Counted from the first letter of the stretch, positions 1 through 11,270 are shown. The stretch is 64,000 bases of DNA from Arbacia lixula (GCA_963669155.1 OZ022596.1:11333224-11397223); one strand, 5' to 3'. Numbers and translations are program-made. Notes: generated by a model not told the origin, from the letters alone.

Positions 1-908
1 CAATGACTAAACTGACAGAGGGCGACAAATACTTCTAGTGCGGGTTACAGAAACACGACCGTTTCTCTGCCGAACTTACAGCAATGTAGGGTCTGCACAT
101 AATGTAGGTAACGTACTATGCACTTAGAAATTTATGCTTGGTTGTGTTCCAACTTCCCATCAATGAGTTGTCATTGCAAAGTTGAAAGAAAAACAACAAA
201 ATCTAAAATAGCGATAGACAGTTCAAACGGATTAAAAAGTAAGAAGACTTAAATATTGTTGTGATGTGATGCTAATGACAATAAAAAGAACCAGAGGGTG
301 CCAAGCAGAAGACAACATTATAGAGTTAAGAAAAATCGCGTAAGCATGGGGAGGTATGAAGAAATGGGGAAAAAAAGCCAGGATAAAACAACAAAGAGGA
401 AATGGTGATTTACTTTTCTTTTCCCATGTTCTTCTTCCTGTCTTCCTTTCATCACATTATTGTGGGGTTTTACTTTTTTTGTCTGGTATTGCAACATTAT
501 TACATCATTTTTTTTATGCAAACTAAAAGAGAACATCAAGTTTTATCTTCCTATTGATATTCCGGTTTGAAAAGTTAGTTCCATTTATTAATAATTGTTT
601 TGGTGTAATTGGCTTTTAAGTTGTAAGTTTAAATTAATGAGCTAGTCACACATAAGTTGTAAAAAAAAAGTGAAAAGAGGTGCGTTGCGGGTGCTACGGC
701 TCGCCACAAATGTAACATTTTGGTAAAACCATGTGGTTATACTATTCCGAGAATAAAGCTGCCCATGTGCTGACTAAATCACATAACATGGACAGAAAAT
801 AAAAGATTTGTGGGCCAAATCTGGCCAAAAACTAATAAAAATGAAGGGATGATATTTCACATTACTAATCATACTTGGTTAGGCTACATACGAGCACGTA
901 CACAATCC
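1..908. other. AT-rich non-coding sequence, no gene seen
   Basis: Only short open frames without recognisable domains occur here. I see no repeat structure that I can name. Confidence 0.5.
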
Positions 909-966
909 TTACCCTTTCGTATCTTATCCTATCCTTTCCTATCCTATTCGGTCCTATCGTATTCCT
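909..966. repeat. Degenerate (TATCC)n microsatellite
   Basis: Imperfect runs of TATCC, TTTCC and GTCC pentamers follow one another. The 78-residue open frame that crosses it is a product of this repeat. Confidence 0.7.
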
Positions 967-982
967 TAGTACACCCACTTTT

Positions 983-1256
983 TTCAATTCAATTCAATTT
1001 ATTCCACTTTAAAAAACAAGATGTAAAAAACTGTATAATGTTGTAAATTCACAAGTGTGTGGGGGAACCAAAATAAGCACGCAGGCTTGTTGGTATGGTC
1101 CCATTGCACATAAAAGTATAAGCACACGAGTCACAGTTAACTACATAACTTAACAAAACATACAAAGACATATAAAAAAAAATACAAGCATACAAAATAT
1201 ACCTTAGTAAAGAGAAAGGGGAGAAGAGGAAAAGGAGAAAGGGGGTTACAATTTAT
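983..1256 (-). mobile_element. LINE 3' untranslated region and short-repeat tail
   Basis: Read on the minus strand, this follows the stop codon of the reverse-transcriptase relic at 1257-2000. It ends at 983-1000 in AATAAATTGAATTGAATTGAA. A short tandem repeat instead of a plain poly(A) tail is typical of CR1/L2-type LINEs. Similar tails occur on the plus strand near 49050-49074 and 26060-26078, which suggests one or more related LINE families in this genome. Confidence 0.7.
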
Positions 1257-2000
1257 TAATGGGAATATAGGAGATTGTAAAGAATGTTTTTCAAAGGTAG
1301 GTACCGTTTTAGTAAGAATTTGAAATAATTTGCACTATTGGATTGCTTCATTGATAATGGTAAGTCATTCCAAAGTATTGGTCCAAAAAAAAAAAATTCT
1401 TTTTGCTGTACAGATTTGTGGTAGAGGGGTATGAAAATTATTTGCGTTTCGTGGATTGTATGAGTGGATATGACAGTTCAATTGGAAATAATCTTTAAAT
1501 GGTAAAGGTAATAAATCTTTATAACAATTGAACATAAAAACACATATTTGTAGTGAGATCATATCATATATCGGTAGTATATTCAACTTGACAAAAAGAG
1601 GAGCAGCATGGGATGTTTATGGAGAATGGGAAATTATTCGCATAGCTTTTTTCTGTAACACATGGATACGGGCAATATTACATTTACTTGTGAGACCCAA
1701 GATTGAAAGACAATAATTCAAATGTGATAATATATTAGTATGATATAACATCTTTAAAACATTCTCAGGAAGAAATTGTAATTTACTTAAGACACCTACA
1801 TTCCTGGTAAAAGTATTACACAGTTGAGATACATGATAGTTCCATGATAATTTTTCGTTGATATTAATTCCCCAAAACTTGACATTATGAACCATTTCAA
1901 TATTTCGATATTGTAGCAAGTCACTTGCAGTCAAATGGGATGCGCTTTCCGGAATAAAATCGAGTAAAATCGAGTGAAATTCTCTTAAGTTCTGGAACAC
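1257..2000 (-). pseudogene. LINE reverse-transcriptase C-terminal fragment, frameshifted
   Basis: On the minus strand a 127-residue frame (2000 to 1617) contains the run VKFWGININEKLSWNYHV and then LNYCLSILGLT with LQKKAMRIIS. These resemble the segment just downstream of the catalytic core in non-LTR (jockey/CR1-like) reverse transcriptases. A second frame (1586 to 1365) carries LPLPFKDYFQLN, HSYNPRNANNFH and FWTNTLE. A third, after the A-run near 1385-1396, reads WNDLPLSMKQSNSANYFKF and stops near 1257. In intact elements these pieces are one continuous C-terminal region, so the copy is broken by at least two frameshifts. The endonuclease and the catalytic FADD-type motif are absent, so it is 5' truncated. 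A dead LINE copy; the exact clade is uncertain. Confidence 0.85.
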
Positions 2001-2879
2001 TTGTAGACCACAACAAACAAAACTTTCATATAATAGTAATACGGAAATTTAGTGTCATTAAAGATTAAAATTTTGTTGTAATTATTGTTGTCTGGACTCA
2101 ATTAGGTGGCATTAAAAAAAAAAACGGTTATTGGAATGTATGCTTAAATATTTCTTCTATATAGTTATATGCCGGTAATCTATTCAAATGTACAAAAATG
2201 TGACACAAGTCAGTAGGCCTAATGCATGCATGAATATTCATGGGTATCTCAGTTATCATGTGGGTTCAAGGTGGAAAAAACCCCATATGGGTCCCATATG
2301 GGGTTTATATGGCTCAGTCGACACAGAAATAAGACCACATTACTCACATACCACATGGGGCCCATATGGTTTTGTTATCTGGGTTCTAGGTGGCACAAAC
2401 CATATGGGCCCCATATGGGTTGAACATGGTACATATGGGCCCCAGTAGACCCCCATGATTCCCATATCTGCCCCAGATACTTTGCTATCTGGGTTCCAAT
2501 TTCTAGTTTCGTCCAATCACTGGAATTTGTTGTGGGTTGGTTTTTTTTTCAACTCTCGGCAAAGTATGAGGGTGAGTGCGCATTATACTTCTAAATGTGC
2601 TATTGGTCGAAGGCCTATATTTTAATGGTATACTTTTTAGTCAATTTTATGGGTTGGGCCTGTAATTAGTGATATATTGTTGTTTAATTTTGATTCGCAT
2701 CATCCAAGCTTATTTTTACTAGAGATAAGGCTAGAAAACAAATTAAAGTGGATTTCAAAAAGAAAAAAATAAAAACAAGGGGGAGGAAATGTTATGGGTC
2801 GTTTAATTTATAGAGATAGAGGGAAAACAACTAATCAAAACAAATTTAAAAAAAATCAAAAGATTACGCAATGGTTGCC
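2001..2879. repeat. Non-coding; CATATGGG-rich repeat at 2265-2470
   Basis: Between about 2265 and 2470 the motifs CCATATGG and CCCATATGGG recur at least eight times, separated by short spacers, some with GGGCCC centres. The overlapping open frames (PYGSHMG-like peptides) come from this repeat. A looser relative (CCCATCTGGG) is at 7255-7325. The remainder is AT-rich with nothing recognisable. Confidence 0.6.
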
Positions 2880-3190
2880 AGGCGTTCAGGTGTCGTGACT
2901 TATGGGCCAAATCAATGACCTTTTACCGACTACCATTAGTGCCCTTCTGATATGACGATCGGCCCAAAGCATGTCTCTTCGTAAACTCCTGGAACTCTAG
3001 CCGAGGCCCTGACGATTTAGGGGAGGAAACAAGGCTGATCCCAATCACACGGTGCCAAACCGCAAAAATCCTTGAACCTATATTAGCGTCAGACGAGATT
3101 CGAACCCGTGCGAGGGGCACGAGTGTGAGCTTACTGCCGGCGTATTAGACCTCTCGGCCACAATAGCGTCGGTGCTCAACCGGGAGAATT
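2880..3190 (-). mobile_element. tRNA-derived SINE
   Basis: On the minus strand, TGGCCGAGAGG (complement of 3150-3160) matches an RNA polymerase III A box. GGTTCGAATCTC (complement of 3095-3106) matches a B box about 45 bp downstream. The arrangement recalls a Leu/Ser-type tRNA, but the would-be acceptor ends do not pair, so it is not a functional tRNA gene. Unrelated body sequence follows to about 2880, as expected of a SINE with a tRNA head. The limits are approximate. Confidence 0.65.
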
Positions 3191-3289
3191 TAGCCGCTAC
3201 ATGGTGTTTATGTTTATGTTTGCATCCCTCCACGATGAATGTTTTAGCGACCCTAAGCTGTGAATGTATCGTGACCGAAATCATTCATA

Positions 3290-3378
3290 CACTATGAGCA
3301 TGGTCTTTTGTTATGCTGACATTTCGAAGGGACCCTTTGAAATTTTGTCCGCATAACAAAAGATCGTGTCCGTAGTGT
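3290..3378. repeat. Small foldback (about 90 bp)
   Basis: The arms ACACTATGAGCATGGTCTTT and its imperfect complement near 3345-3378 enclose a short loop. The inner GTCTTTTGTTATGC / GCATAACAAAAGATC pairing is nearly perfect. Probably a miniature inverted-repeat element. Confidence 0.6.
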
Positions 3379-3934
3379 CAGTAACACACACAGACCCTTG
3401 GTACACACAGAGTCATGACCGTATGTATTCAAAGTAAATGCTAAGTTTTATGTGTAGCTTACTTGCTGGTTTAACGTTGTATTGTACGACGATATACGGT
3501 GGATGTTAGAATGGTGTTATTTAAGTGTTGCACATATGCCATCGTACAGGGCTTTTGAATAAGCCGTTTTCGCAATGTATTCAGAGCCTAACACCCTATG
3601 GTATTTCGCATGTGGCGATTCAATTTAAATTTGTAGAATGCATATTAGTTGTTGCTACTCTTCAACTTTCCCGCTATCCGCCGCCTTAAGAGTCGTTTCG
3701 GACACGCCTGTTTCAATCAAGGAAACTGGTCATGTGTGACTTTCTGTGCAACTGGTTTGAACTTTCATGCTGATATGCCGTTGAGCTTGTTCCATATCTT
3801 CTACCACTCTTCTTGCAGAATCGAGAAGATCTTTGTAATTATCAGTTTTAAGCAGCTCGAACTAAACACCTAAGCTTGCTGTTGCTGCTCTTGTCTAGTG
3901 AAATTAACATCAACCCTGGCCCTTGCCAATAATC

Positions 3935-6268
3935 CATTTTCGTAAAGTATTCACAACCTTCCCTCTTTATACTGCCTTGTAACGCGTAAACATATTCACC
4001 TATATTCATGGTGGTTCGTGATTCAGTTTCAATAGATGGAACGTAATCTGAATCTATTGGTTGTTGCTACTCAACAAACCTCGAACAAGCCTTGGGTTAC
4101 CATTAGTAACGTATTGTTTGAACGACGTGAATAATATTTGATTGTAGTGCATACTCTACAAAATTGGTCTATTAAAGAATTAACTTAAATGGACTTTCCT
4201 TTGGTCTATGATGACCCATGGATGTGTTAGTAAGGAGAAACAACTCGAGCATAATATATTCAAACATCTGTAAAAGCGTGCAAATGAATTTCAAAAGCAT
4301 TCCACAATCAGTACAATGCTTTGATGTCCCATGCGCGGCACCGACATTTAGCTGCCGTCAACTTGAAAAGCAATATCTTTAATTCACTCTTTGTCTCTGG
4401 AAGCTATGTTTCTTATCACATTTTTGTGCAATTTTCAAGAAAGTTACGGGCAACACCACTATAAAGATCCTGTACTCGTTTTTCTTCTAGATAATTGTTG
4501 AATGATGCACAAACGGAGATATAAGATAATATTCTTATTTACACAATTAACAAATTTCTTCATTTTCCGCAGATTTCCGCAAATGCGGGATTCAATCATT
4601 GTCAAAATTATATCTTAAGCTGTTTATTTTCATTAACAGAGTTTGCGTGCATTTGCGTGCAACTGAGATACTTTAGTAGAATTTTTTTTTTGTTTGTTCC
4701 TCACAAAAGTATTGATGCAATCCAACAGAACTGGACAAGCGAAATAAGACTCTACATTTCTTTTGTTCTATATCTGAGAGACCGTTGCTACGCAATCCTG
4801 TTCGCTATTATTAAAACACCTGAAAAGCACATGCTGAGAAGGCATTTTTTCGGCAGTGCCACGCATGGGTTCAAAGAAAGAAAGTTGTTTCATATCTTTC
4901 CATAACACATCCCTGGATGACCCAAGCCTCATCAAACTACCAGACTTTTGAACAATACGCTGTATTTCTGATTAGGCAATGCGTTCTCTGAATAACAAAA
5001 TAACATTTGTTTTGAAAAATATGTCAACCGTGCAGTCTTCACTGGGAGTGCATTGCAGAGCTGATCTTGATGCACACACTGTAAGCTATTTTCGTAATGT
5101 ATTCACAATTTTCCCCTTACTGCCTGGTGACGCGTTATTACATTTACATGTATTTTGTGATTCAGTTTTAATAGAGGGAACGCACTCTGAATCTAATTAG
5201 TCTTTGCAACGCGGACAAACCTCGGACAAGCTTTGGGGTTACCATTAGTAGCGTTTTGTTTGAACGACGTGAATGAAATTTGACCAGGGATGTGTTAGGA
5301 AGGAGAAGCAAATAGAGCATAATATATTCAAACATCTGTATGGATACGAAGGCGTGCTAATGAATGTCAAAAGCATTCCACAATCACTACAATGCTTTGA
5401 TGTCCCATGCGCGGCACCGACATTTAGCTGTCGTCAACTTGGAAAGCAATATCTTTAATCCACTGTTTTGTCTCTGGAAGCTATGTTTCTTATCACATTT
5501 TTGAGCAATTTTCAAGAAAGTTACTTTCAACACCACTAAAGATCCCGCAGTCGGGTTTCTTCGAAATAATTGTTGAATGATGCACAAACGGAGATATAAG
5601 ATAATAGATACAAATTTATATAAATCAATATGTACAAAATATATAACAAATTTCCTCAATTTCCGCAGATTTCCGGAAATGTGAGATTCAAACATTATCA
5701 AAATTATATATTAAGCTGTTTATTTTCATTAACAGAGTTTGCGTGTATTTGCGTGCAACTGAGATACTTTAGTAGAAGAAACTGCTTATTTTTGTTCGCT
5801 GATATCTCTTTTCCTCACAAAAGTATTGATGCAATCCAACAGAACTGGACAAGCCAAATTAGACTCTACATTGCTTTTGTTCTATCTGATAAACCGTTGC
5901 TACGCAATCCTGTTCGTTATTATTAAAACACCTGAAAAGCATGTGCTAAGAAGACATTTTTTCTTCGGCGGTGCCACGCATGGGTTCAAAGAAAGAAAGT
6001 TGTTTCATATCCTTCCATAACACATCCCTGATTTGACTACATAATGAAAATGGTCTGTTAGTTTGGGCATGGACCTATCATGGATGGACTGCGCTCGGCT
6101 AGACTTCCTTTGATCTATGATGACCGCCGCCGCATAGTGTTTCAAACAATACCTTGTATTTCTAATTAGGCAGTGCCTTCCTATGAATAACAAAAGAAAA
6201 TCATGTTTGAGAAATATGTCAACCGTTCAGCCTTCGCTGGGAGTTAAAAGCTGATCCCTACACACACT
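3935..6268. repeat. Direct tandem duplication, about 1.15-kb unit
   Basis: Unit A (about 3935-5090) and unit B (about 5075-6268) align throughout. Shared landmarks are TTTGATGTCCCATGCGCGGCACCGACATTTAGC in shortened form at 4320 and 5397, GAATGATGCACAAACGGAGA at 4499 and 5575, the CTGGACAAGCGAA/CCAAAT stretch at 4731 and 5845, and CCATAACACATCCCTG at 4900 and 6015. The copies differ by small indels and substitutions, so the duplication is not recent. The outer 200-300 bp of the unit recur inverted inside the Tc1-like element at 57717-58575. The short open frames in both units are not conserved between them, so I call no gene. Confidence 0.8.
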
Positions 6269-6295
6269 GAGAATAAGTTTGGGGGTGAGCGAATG

Positions 6296-6920
6296 AAAAA
6301 TTTGATAAAATTGTAGAAAGAATTTGGTCCGTAACTTTTTCGGACACCTCCGGACACGAAGAGGTTGTAATTTCCATGAAAGGTGGAACACTCAATAAAC
6401 GATTTGCAAGATACTTGTAAGGAAATGTGACTGCCCAATGTGCGATATGGAGGCATTTCTCTGACATGTTTTCTACAGTATTCTCAATATATCACAAAAA
6501 GAAGCAACAATATAATTTGAAATTCACAGAATCGTATCATTGTGAAATGTACTACTACTGCACATGCACTTCAGTACATGAAGTGGTTCTGAAGTCTTCT
6601 GCGCATACAGAATATATTTTCCTCTAAATGTATCCAAAATTCGTCTTGCATATTTTGCGGCGGTCGTCACTGGATCAAAGAACTAAACTCGTCAATTTTT
6701 CTATTGTGCTATTAATGAACGCGACTGGTGTATGAATAATTTACTCTTCGTGCTTACTCCAGTTCTAACACCTTCCTGCATGAGTGAAGGGAAGTTTTGA
6801 TGAAATTGTAAAAACAATTCAGTCCGTAACTTTTTCGGACACCTCCGGACACAAAATTGAAGTTAATTCCACAAAAGTGAAACACTTAATAACCGATTTA
6901 CAATATAATTGTAAGGAAAC
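6296..6920. repeat. Direct repeat pair of about 130 bp
   Basis: The segment at 6296-6428 recurs at 6795-6920. The best-conserved block is GTCCGTAACTTTTTCGGACA followed by CCTCCGGACAC, which also holds a GTCCG...CGGAC inverted repeat. Nothing is recognised in the spacer. Confidence 0.65.
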
Positions 6921-6929
6921 CGTATTATT

Positions 6930-7340
6930 TTAACGACATATATAGGGCTATTGTATCTAAGACTGTGTCGACTAATGAGAATCAACGTTTGTTCCATTTC
7001 ATTTGATACTTGTCGAATACATGTAATCACTTTTCCTGCTGGTCTGTTACAAAAATGTTTTTGTTTAACTTGCTCCCATATCTTAATTTCTGCATCAATT
7101 GTGATCAAACTTGGTACAAATGATCCTAAGGCTTGGGTACTACCACATGTGGCGTTATGATGATGATGGGGTCAAAGGTCATCTACGGGTCAAAAGGTCA
7201 AATGATATGAGTCTATGCACATCATTTTCCTGTTGGTCTGTTACAAAAATGTTAAAGGCCCCATTTGGCCCATCTGGGACCCATCTATATTTTGCACCGT
7301 ACACCCCATCTGGGGCCCATAGTGTCACAGACTCGCTTCT
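6930..7340. repeat. Degenerate copy related to the AGGTCA-rich element family
   Basis: The text around 7095-7200 (a GTGATCAAACTTGGTACAAATGATCC-like run, then GGGGTCAAAGGTCATC and GGGTCAAAAGGTCAAATG) resembles the units at 22776-24275. A 25-bp phrase with CTGTTACAAAAATGTT occurs twice (7035 and 7230). No gene. Confidence 0.45.
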
Positions 7341-7900
7341 ATTAAATTAGAGTATTCAATGTTCAACAAATAATTTTGTGTTAGCGCCCTCTCTTGAACG
7401 CTCGGCTTGTTTGCAACCCCCATTCAGTCTGGGGCCGGGGCCGGGGTACGTTATAAATTTACGGTACTGCATTGTGCATCTTTTTGACAGAGCTATCGCA
7501 GTTGCCAGTGGAGTCCTATCGCAGAGATAGAAGGAAACCTTATTTTCGTTTGGATTATAATTTTACCTTGGAATTAGCAGAATTGACGGTTTATTTGGTA
7601 AGTCAATCATCTATATATCTCTTGGTGTGATGTTGTTTACTTGGTAGTAAGCAGAAATGAGTACGAGGGTGGCGATTTGGAGGGGACATATTTCAAAATG
7701 TTGTGGGATGAGATTGCACGGCCTTTCAACGGCGAAGCCGCTCCGGGGGGAGATCGATGGTTTGCATAGAGCGTCGTGCTGTGATGTGAATGATGAAGCC
7801 ATTGTTGAGCCGCGCTTAGCCATAGCATTCGTTTTGCTACCAATAACAAAATTGAACAGTTACAAGTCAAATTGAAACGACAAACTTACTAAGCAGGTGT
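7341..7900. promoter_or_regulatory. CpG-richer block, possible promoter or 5' exon (unproven)
   Basis: A GC-rich run near 7430-7446 is followed by TTATAAAT at 7450-7457. A splice-donor-like GGTAAGT lies at 7598-7604. Downstream to about 7830 the sequence is unusually GC/CpG-rich for the window and contains a 72-codon open frame (7657-7875) with no recognisable domain. It could be an untranslated first exon of a gene, possibly the catenin 45 kb downstream, or an old repeat. The sequence alone does not decide. Confidence 0.2.
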
Positions 7901-8580
7901 CACAAAATCATGCCTCAGCTTAGACCATCCCAGTTACATGTGTAATACTGACTGTGCAGCTTAGACCAATGGCATCTTTCCTCTATATTTTTTAGGCCCA
8001 TCAAAATAAAGACATGATGCCATTCGGGCATTGGGTCTAGCTTCAGCTCTGCCAAGCCTTATATTTGCTCAGGGCCACAGACTTACTGAAATCAAATGTT
8101 TCTTACTATGATGGTATTCTGTTTCCTTATAAAATGTTGTAACACAGATGAGCCTAACATGCACAAGTTTGTAATTTTCTTTTGATGTAACTTCTACACT
8201 GTACTTCATCAAGTCGATTTAGTAATCCCTTGCCTTGTAGCACCTGTCACAAAAATGACTTTTGCACCTTCCCATGGTCATCAAAATAAGCTTATTTTGC
8301 CTGTCTGAATTGGTTCCTGTTGTTGTCTAGATCTAATGTTAAGTACTATCCCAGATAAAATATATCCATAATAGATGGTACAGTATAATGACAGAAATAA
8401 TGGTATTTAAAGTGTCTCAACATTACAAAAAAACTATGTTCACTGTATAGGTGAATACCAAAAAATGAAGAAACATCTGGTACTTAAACAGAGCTGTATC
8501 TTTGGTATAGTACTGTACCTCTTGCTTGTAGAAGTGATGGTGGCCTGGGGAACTGTAACAAACCGTAAGGCCTAGCCATC
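7901..8580. other. Non-coding, nothing recognised
   Basis: AT-rich sequence with short open frames only. Confidence 0.5.
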
Positions 8581-8584
8581 TCTG

Positions 8585-8680
8585 AAGAATAGAGGAGGAA
8601 GAGGAAGAAGGAGAAGGAGGAGTAGGAGGAGAAGGAGAAGAGGAGGAAGAGGAGGAGGATAAGGAAGAGAGAAAGTTGCC
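8585..8680. repeat. (GGA/GAA)n purine microsatellite
   Basis: Imperfect GGA, GAA and AGG triplets. The serine/phenylalanine-rich frame on the complement is an artefact of it. Confidence 0.85.
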
Positions 8681-8962
8681 TACAAATTAGATTATAGAAT
8701 AACAGTATTGCACTGTCATTCATTCATACTAAGGCAGCTAAGAATATATTTTAATGCAAATCTGAATAATACAAATTACAAGCTCCAATGGCATGTCAGA
8801 ATTTGCATTCTCACTATTTGAAAAAAAAAAATGCCCTTCGGATAAAAACATATTTTCAATGCATGCCTGAATTCTTGCTCAGAAAAGAAAACAACCCCAC
8901 TTGAATAGAAGAATGGATCATTCTGCAGTCAGCACGCACAACTCTCACATCCCCATACAAAG

Positions 8963-9115
8963 CAGGGGGGCATTTCATCAAAGCCATTCAAAGGACTTGT
9001 CGGATATTTTATCCGACAAGTTTGCTCTCGGCCAATAAGATGCAAGCATTTCAGTAGCTTATAACAGTTTGTCGGATAAAACGTCCGACAAGTCCTTTGA
9101 TGAAATGCCCCCCTG
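8963..9115. mobile_element. Foldback MITE with CAGGGGGGCATTTC ends
   Basis: The ends are perfect inverted repeats: CAGGGGGGCATTTCATCAAA on the left and its complement on the right. An inner AAGGACTTGTCGGA arm pairs with TCCGACAAGTCCTT. The CAGGG termini fit the hAT style, but the flanking 8-mers (ATACAAAG and ATCTACAT) do not match, so no target duplication is claimed. Confidence 0.8.
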
Positions 9116-9539
9116 ATCTACATGTATCAAACCATAGCCTGCCGTTCAGGTTGATGGATATTTCATTAACAAAGTCTGCAATCACAGACATTTCCTGTGC
9201 ATGACAGACTCTGACCTTCTGAGTGAAGCAGACTCGGTGCTGTCCCATTCTTCTCCATCTTTAGGGGAGAGCATGATACATGTTTACAAGTCAAGAGAAA
9301 AATCCTAGATTATTTGAAAGCAACTTCTCTTTAAATACAAAAACATGATGAAAGATATTTTGCAAACACACAAGGTTTTTTTTTCACCAAGCTGTTTTTA
9401 AGCTAGATAGATGTCAACGAATGACTTTACGCACGACTGGTGACGCGTTCTTTTTCCTTTTGTAAAAAAAAGTACATGTAACATTTACAACAAACCTAAT
9501 CAGATTTCACAACACTTTGCATTCTAATGCTTGTTGGCA
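9116..9539. other. Non-coding, nothing recognised
   Basis: No domain-bearing frame or clear repeat. Confidence 0.5.
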
Positions 9540-9912
9540 ACAAGATTATGAGTGTAGACCATGTTTGGTGCGTTTCAAAGGTAAACATGGATATTTTTCA
9601 CTTTTCCTGAATTATACTGCTGATTCCTACCGAGTTTCATGACTTTTGCAAATGGGACATCCTGTCTTAAGATCCAAGTGAACTTTGATAGTACCGTATC
9701 TGTGATAATACCAACAGCCTGAAAGCCTGAAAAATATTACAAATGGGACACCCTGTCTTTTGAAAGCCTGAAAACTTTTGCAAATTATGGGACACCTTGT
9801 TTTTACATCCATGTTAACTTTGATCCGTATCTGTGATAATCCTGACAGCCTGATAGCAAGGCTACATGTACATGACAGGGAGTGCAGGTACAGAGTGAGA
9901 CCCCCCCCCCCC
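9540..9912. repeat. 3' half of MITE family GACAGGGTGTCCC plus local tandem copies
   Basis: The text AAACATGGATATTTTTCAC, then GCTGATTCCTACCGAGTTTC and GCAAATGGGACATCCTGTC, is the distal half of the family represented fully at 10790-11268. The terminal phrase (AAATGGGACACCCTGTCTTTT) and a CGTATCTGTGATAAT phrase are then repeated locally to 9850. A C-run lies at 9901-9912. Confidence 0.6.
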
Positions 9913-10071
9913 TCTCCCACCCCCTCCCCTTGCCTTGCAGATCAACCTCCAATCTTCTGTCCCACTGGGAGGATTAGATTCCATATTTATCATAGCCAAG
10001 GAATGTGCTACATGTACACTGTAGTCTTGTCTCGAATCCTTGTGCATTTGTGGTTCATTGTACATACTGTA

Positions 10072-10392
10072 CACTGCAGCTCAAAGGAATCGGCATAGGG
10101 AAAGGGAAAGGGAAGGAGCTGCAGTTTTAAACAGCGGTATATTTTGTCCAGTTCAGCATGAAACATAATGCTTTCTAGGCTAAAGCATCGTGTTTCATGC
10201 TGAACTAGACAAGTTATACTGTTTAACCCTTTGGGTGCCAGACAAAATGATGCTCTTTGGGATTTGTGTGTTTTACTTGTGAATGAATTAACATGTATAT
10301 GACACATAAAGAGTTAAAACTGTGGGTCCTTCTCTTTCCTCCCTTTCCCTTTTCCTACACGTACAGTATGCCAATTCCTTTGAGATGTTGTG
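10072..10392. mobile_element. Palindromic TA-flanked MITE (CACTACAGCTC family), copy 1
   Basis: An almost self-complementary element. The ends CACTGCAGCTCAAAGGAAT and ATTCCTTTGAGATGTTGTG lie between TA dinucleotides. The centre pairs the two arms of CAGCATGAAACATAATGC. TA flanks and long inverted arms fit Tc1/mariner-type MITEs. The right arm is interrupted by an 87-bp nested insertion (10227-10313). Other copies: 11271-11512, 16630-16857 and 17355-17585. Confidence 0.85.
10227..10313. mobile_element. 87-bp element inserted at TTAA inside MITE copy 1
   Basis: TTAA occurs at 10223-10226 and again at 10314-10317. Removing the insert and one TTAA restores the TTTAAAACTG junction seen in the sister copies. 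The ends CCCTTTGGGTGCCA and TGACACATAAAGAG form imperfect inverted repeats. TTAA targeting and CCC-type ends fit a piggyBac-like mini-element. Confidence 0.8.
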
Positions 10393-10789
10393 TACAGTGT
10401 GTGCAGTAGAGTGGCATACTGATACAATGGGTGGCCTTGAGTTAAGTATTTTTGCTTGCTAGCAGTCAGACAGATGTAGGGTTTACCTCCATTATAGTGG
10501 CTATGATGTGCAGTACATTTCATATTTATGGCAAATGAATGATTAGTAGTCTTCTCAAGTCGTGCATATGGTTTTTGGTGTTAACACAATTGTTATTTTT
10601 TTGACAGGTCTGTAAAAGGGCTCCTCTTCCTCAAAACATCACTTTCCAGTTCTTGTATCTAGTGAGAGAAATTCCTTTTAAGTATTTTCATCCATTTTCT
10701 TTGTATTTTTTTTTTACACAATGTAATGTTTTAACCTTAATAATTGCTTACCATCTTTAACCAACCTACTGAGTACACAACCATTTTAA
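10393..10789. other. Non-coding, nothing recognised
   Basis: AT-rich sequence between two repeat copies; no domain-bearing frame. Confidence 0.5.
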
Positions 10790-11268
10790 AGACAGGGCGT
10801 CCCTTTTGTAGGTCAAAAAAATAATATTTTGTAAAAACTACAGAAAATGGAAGAGGATACTGTATTACTGTACATGTACAACTGCCCTCCCAATAATAGA
10901 ACTTGAAACTGACAAAGTGAATTGAAAGCAAATCAGTAGATATTTAGGAGGGTTTTTGGCGGGTCGTCCGAAATCTATTGCCTCTAGAGAGACCGGAGAA
11001 CACTGTGCGCTATGCTCCACACCATCCACTTTACAGTGCATATAATGTTCAATGGGGGCAATGCCTGAATAGAGCGCTGAGAGGGACAATACGATTATGA
11101 ACATACTGTCTATGCTCGGTGCATTTTAAACATAAACAAGGATAGTTTTTCACTTTTTCCTGAAAATGTTTGTGAAGAAACAACTGAGATTTCATACACA
11201 TTATTGTTAGGTTACATGTATACTGCTGACTCGTGCCAAGTTTCATAACTGTAGCAAATGGGACAACC
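10790..11268. mobile_element. MITE family GACAGGGTGTCCC, near full-length copy
   Basis: It starts after TTAA (10786-10789) with AGACAGGGCGTCCCTTTTGT and ends in GCAAATGGGACAACC, the degraded inverted terminus. Internal landmarks shared with other copies are CTCCCAATAATAGAACTTGA, GGTCGTCCGAAATC, AACATAAACAAGGATAG and CTGAAAATGTTTGTGAAG. Further copies or fragments: 9540-9670, 14522-14945, 28955-29385, 30468-31372, 41478-41690, 43895-44160 and 62215-63052. Confidence 0.75.
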
Positions 11269-11270
11269 TA

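Noticed and set aside
3086-3168. Functional tRNA gene (Leu/Ser type)
   Set aside because: A and B boxes are present but the acceptor ends do not pair, and SINE body sequence follows.
7657-7875. 72-residue frame in the GC-rich block
   Set aside because: No recognisable domain and a competing frame on the other strand; kept only as a possible regulatory region.
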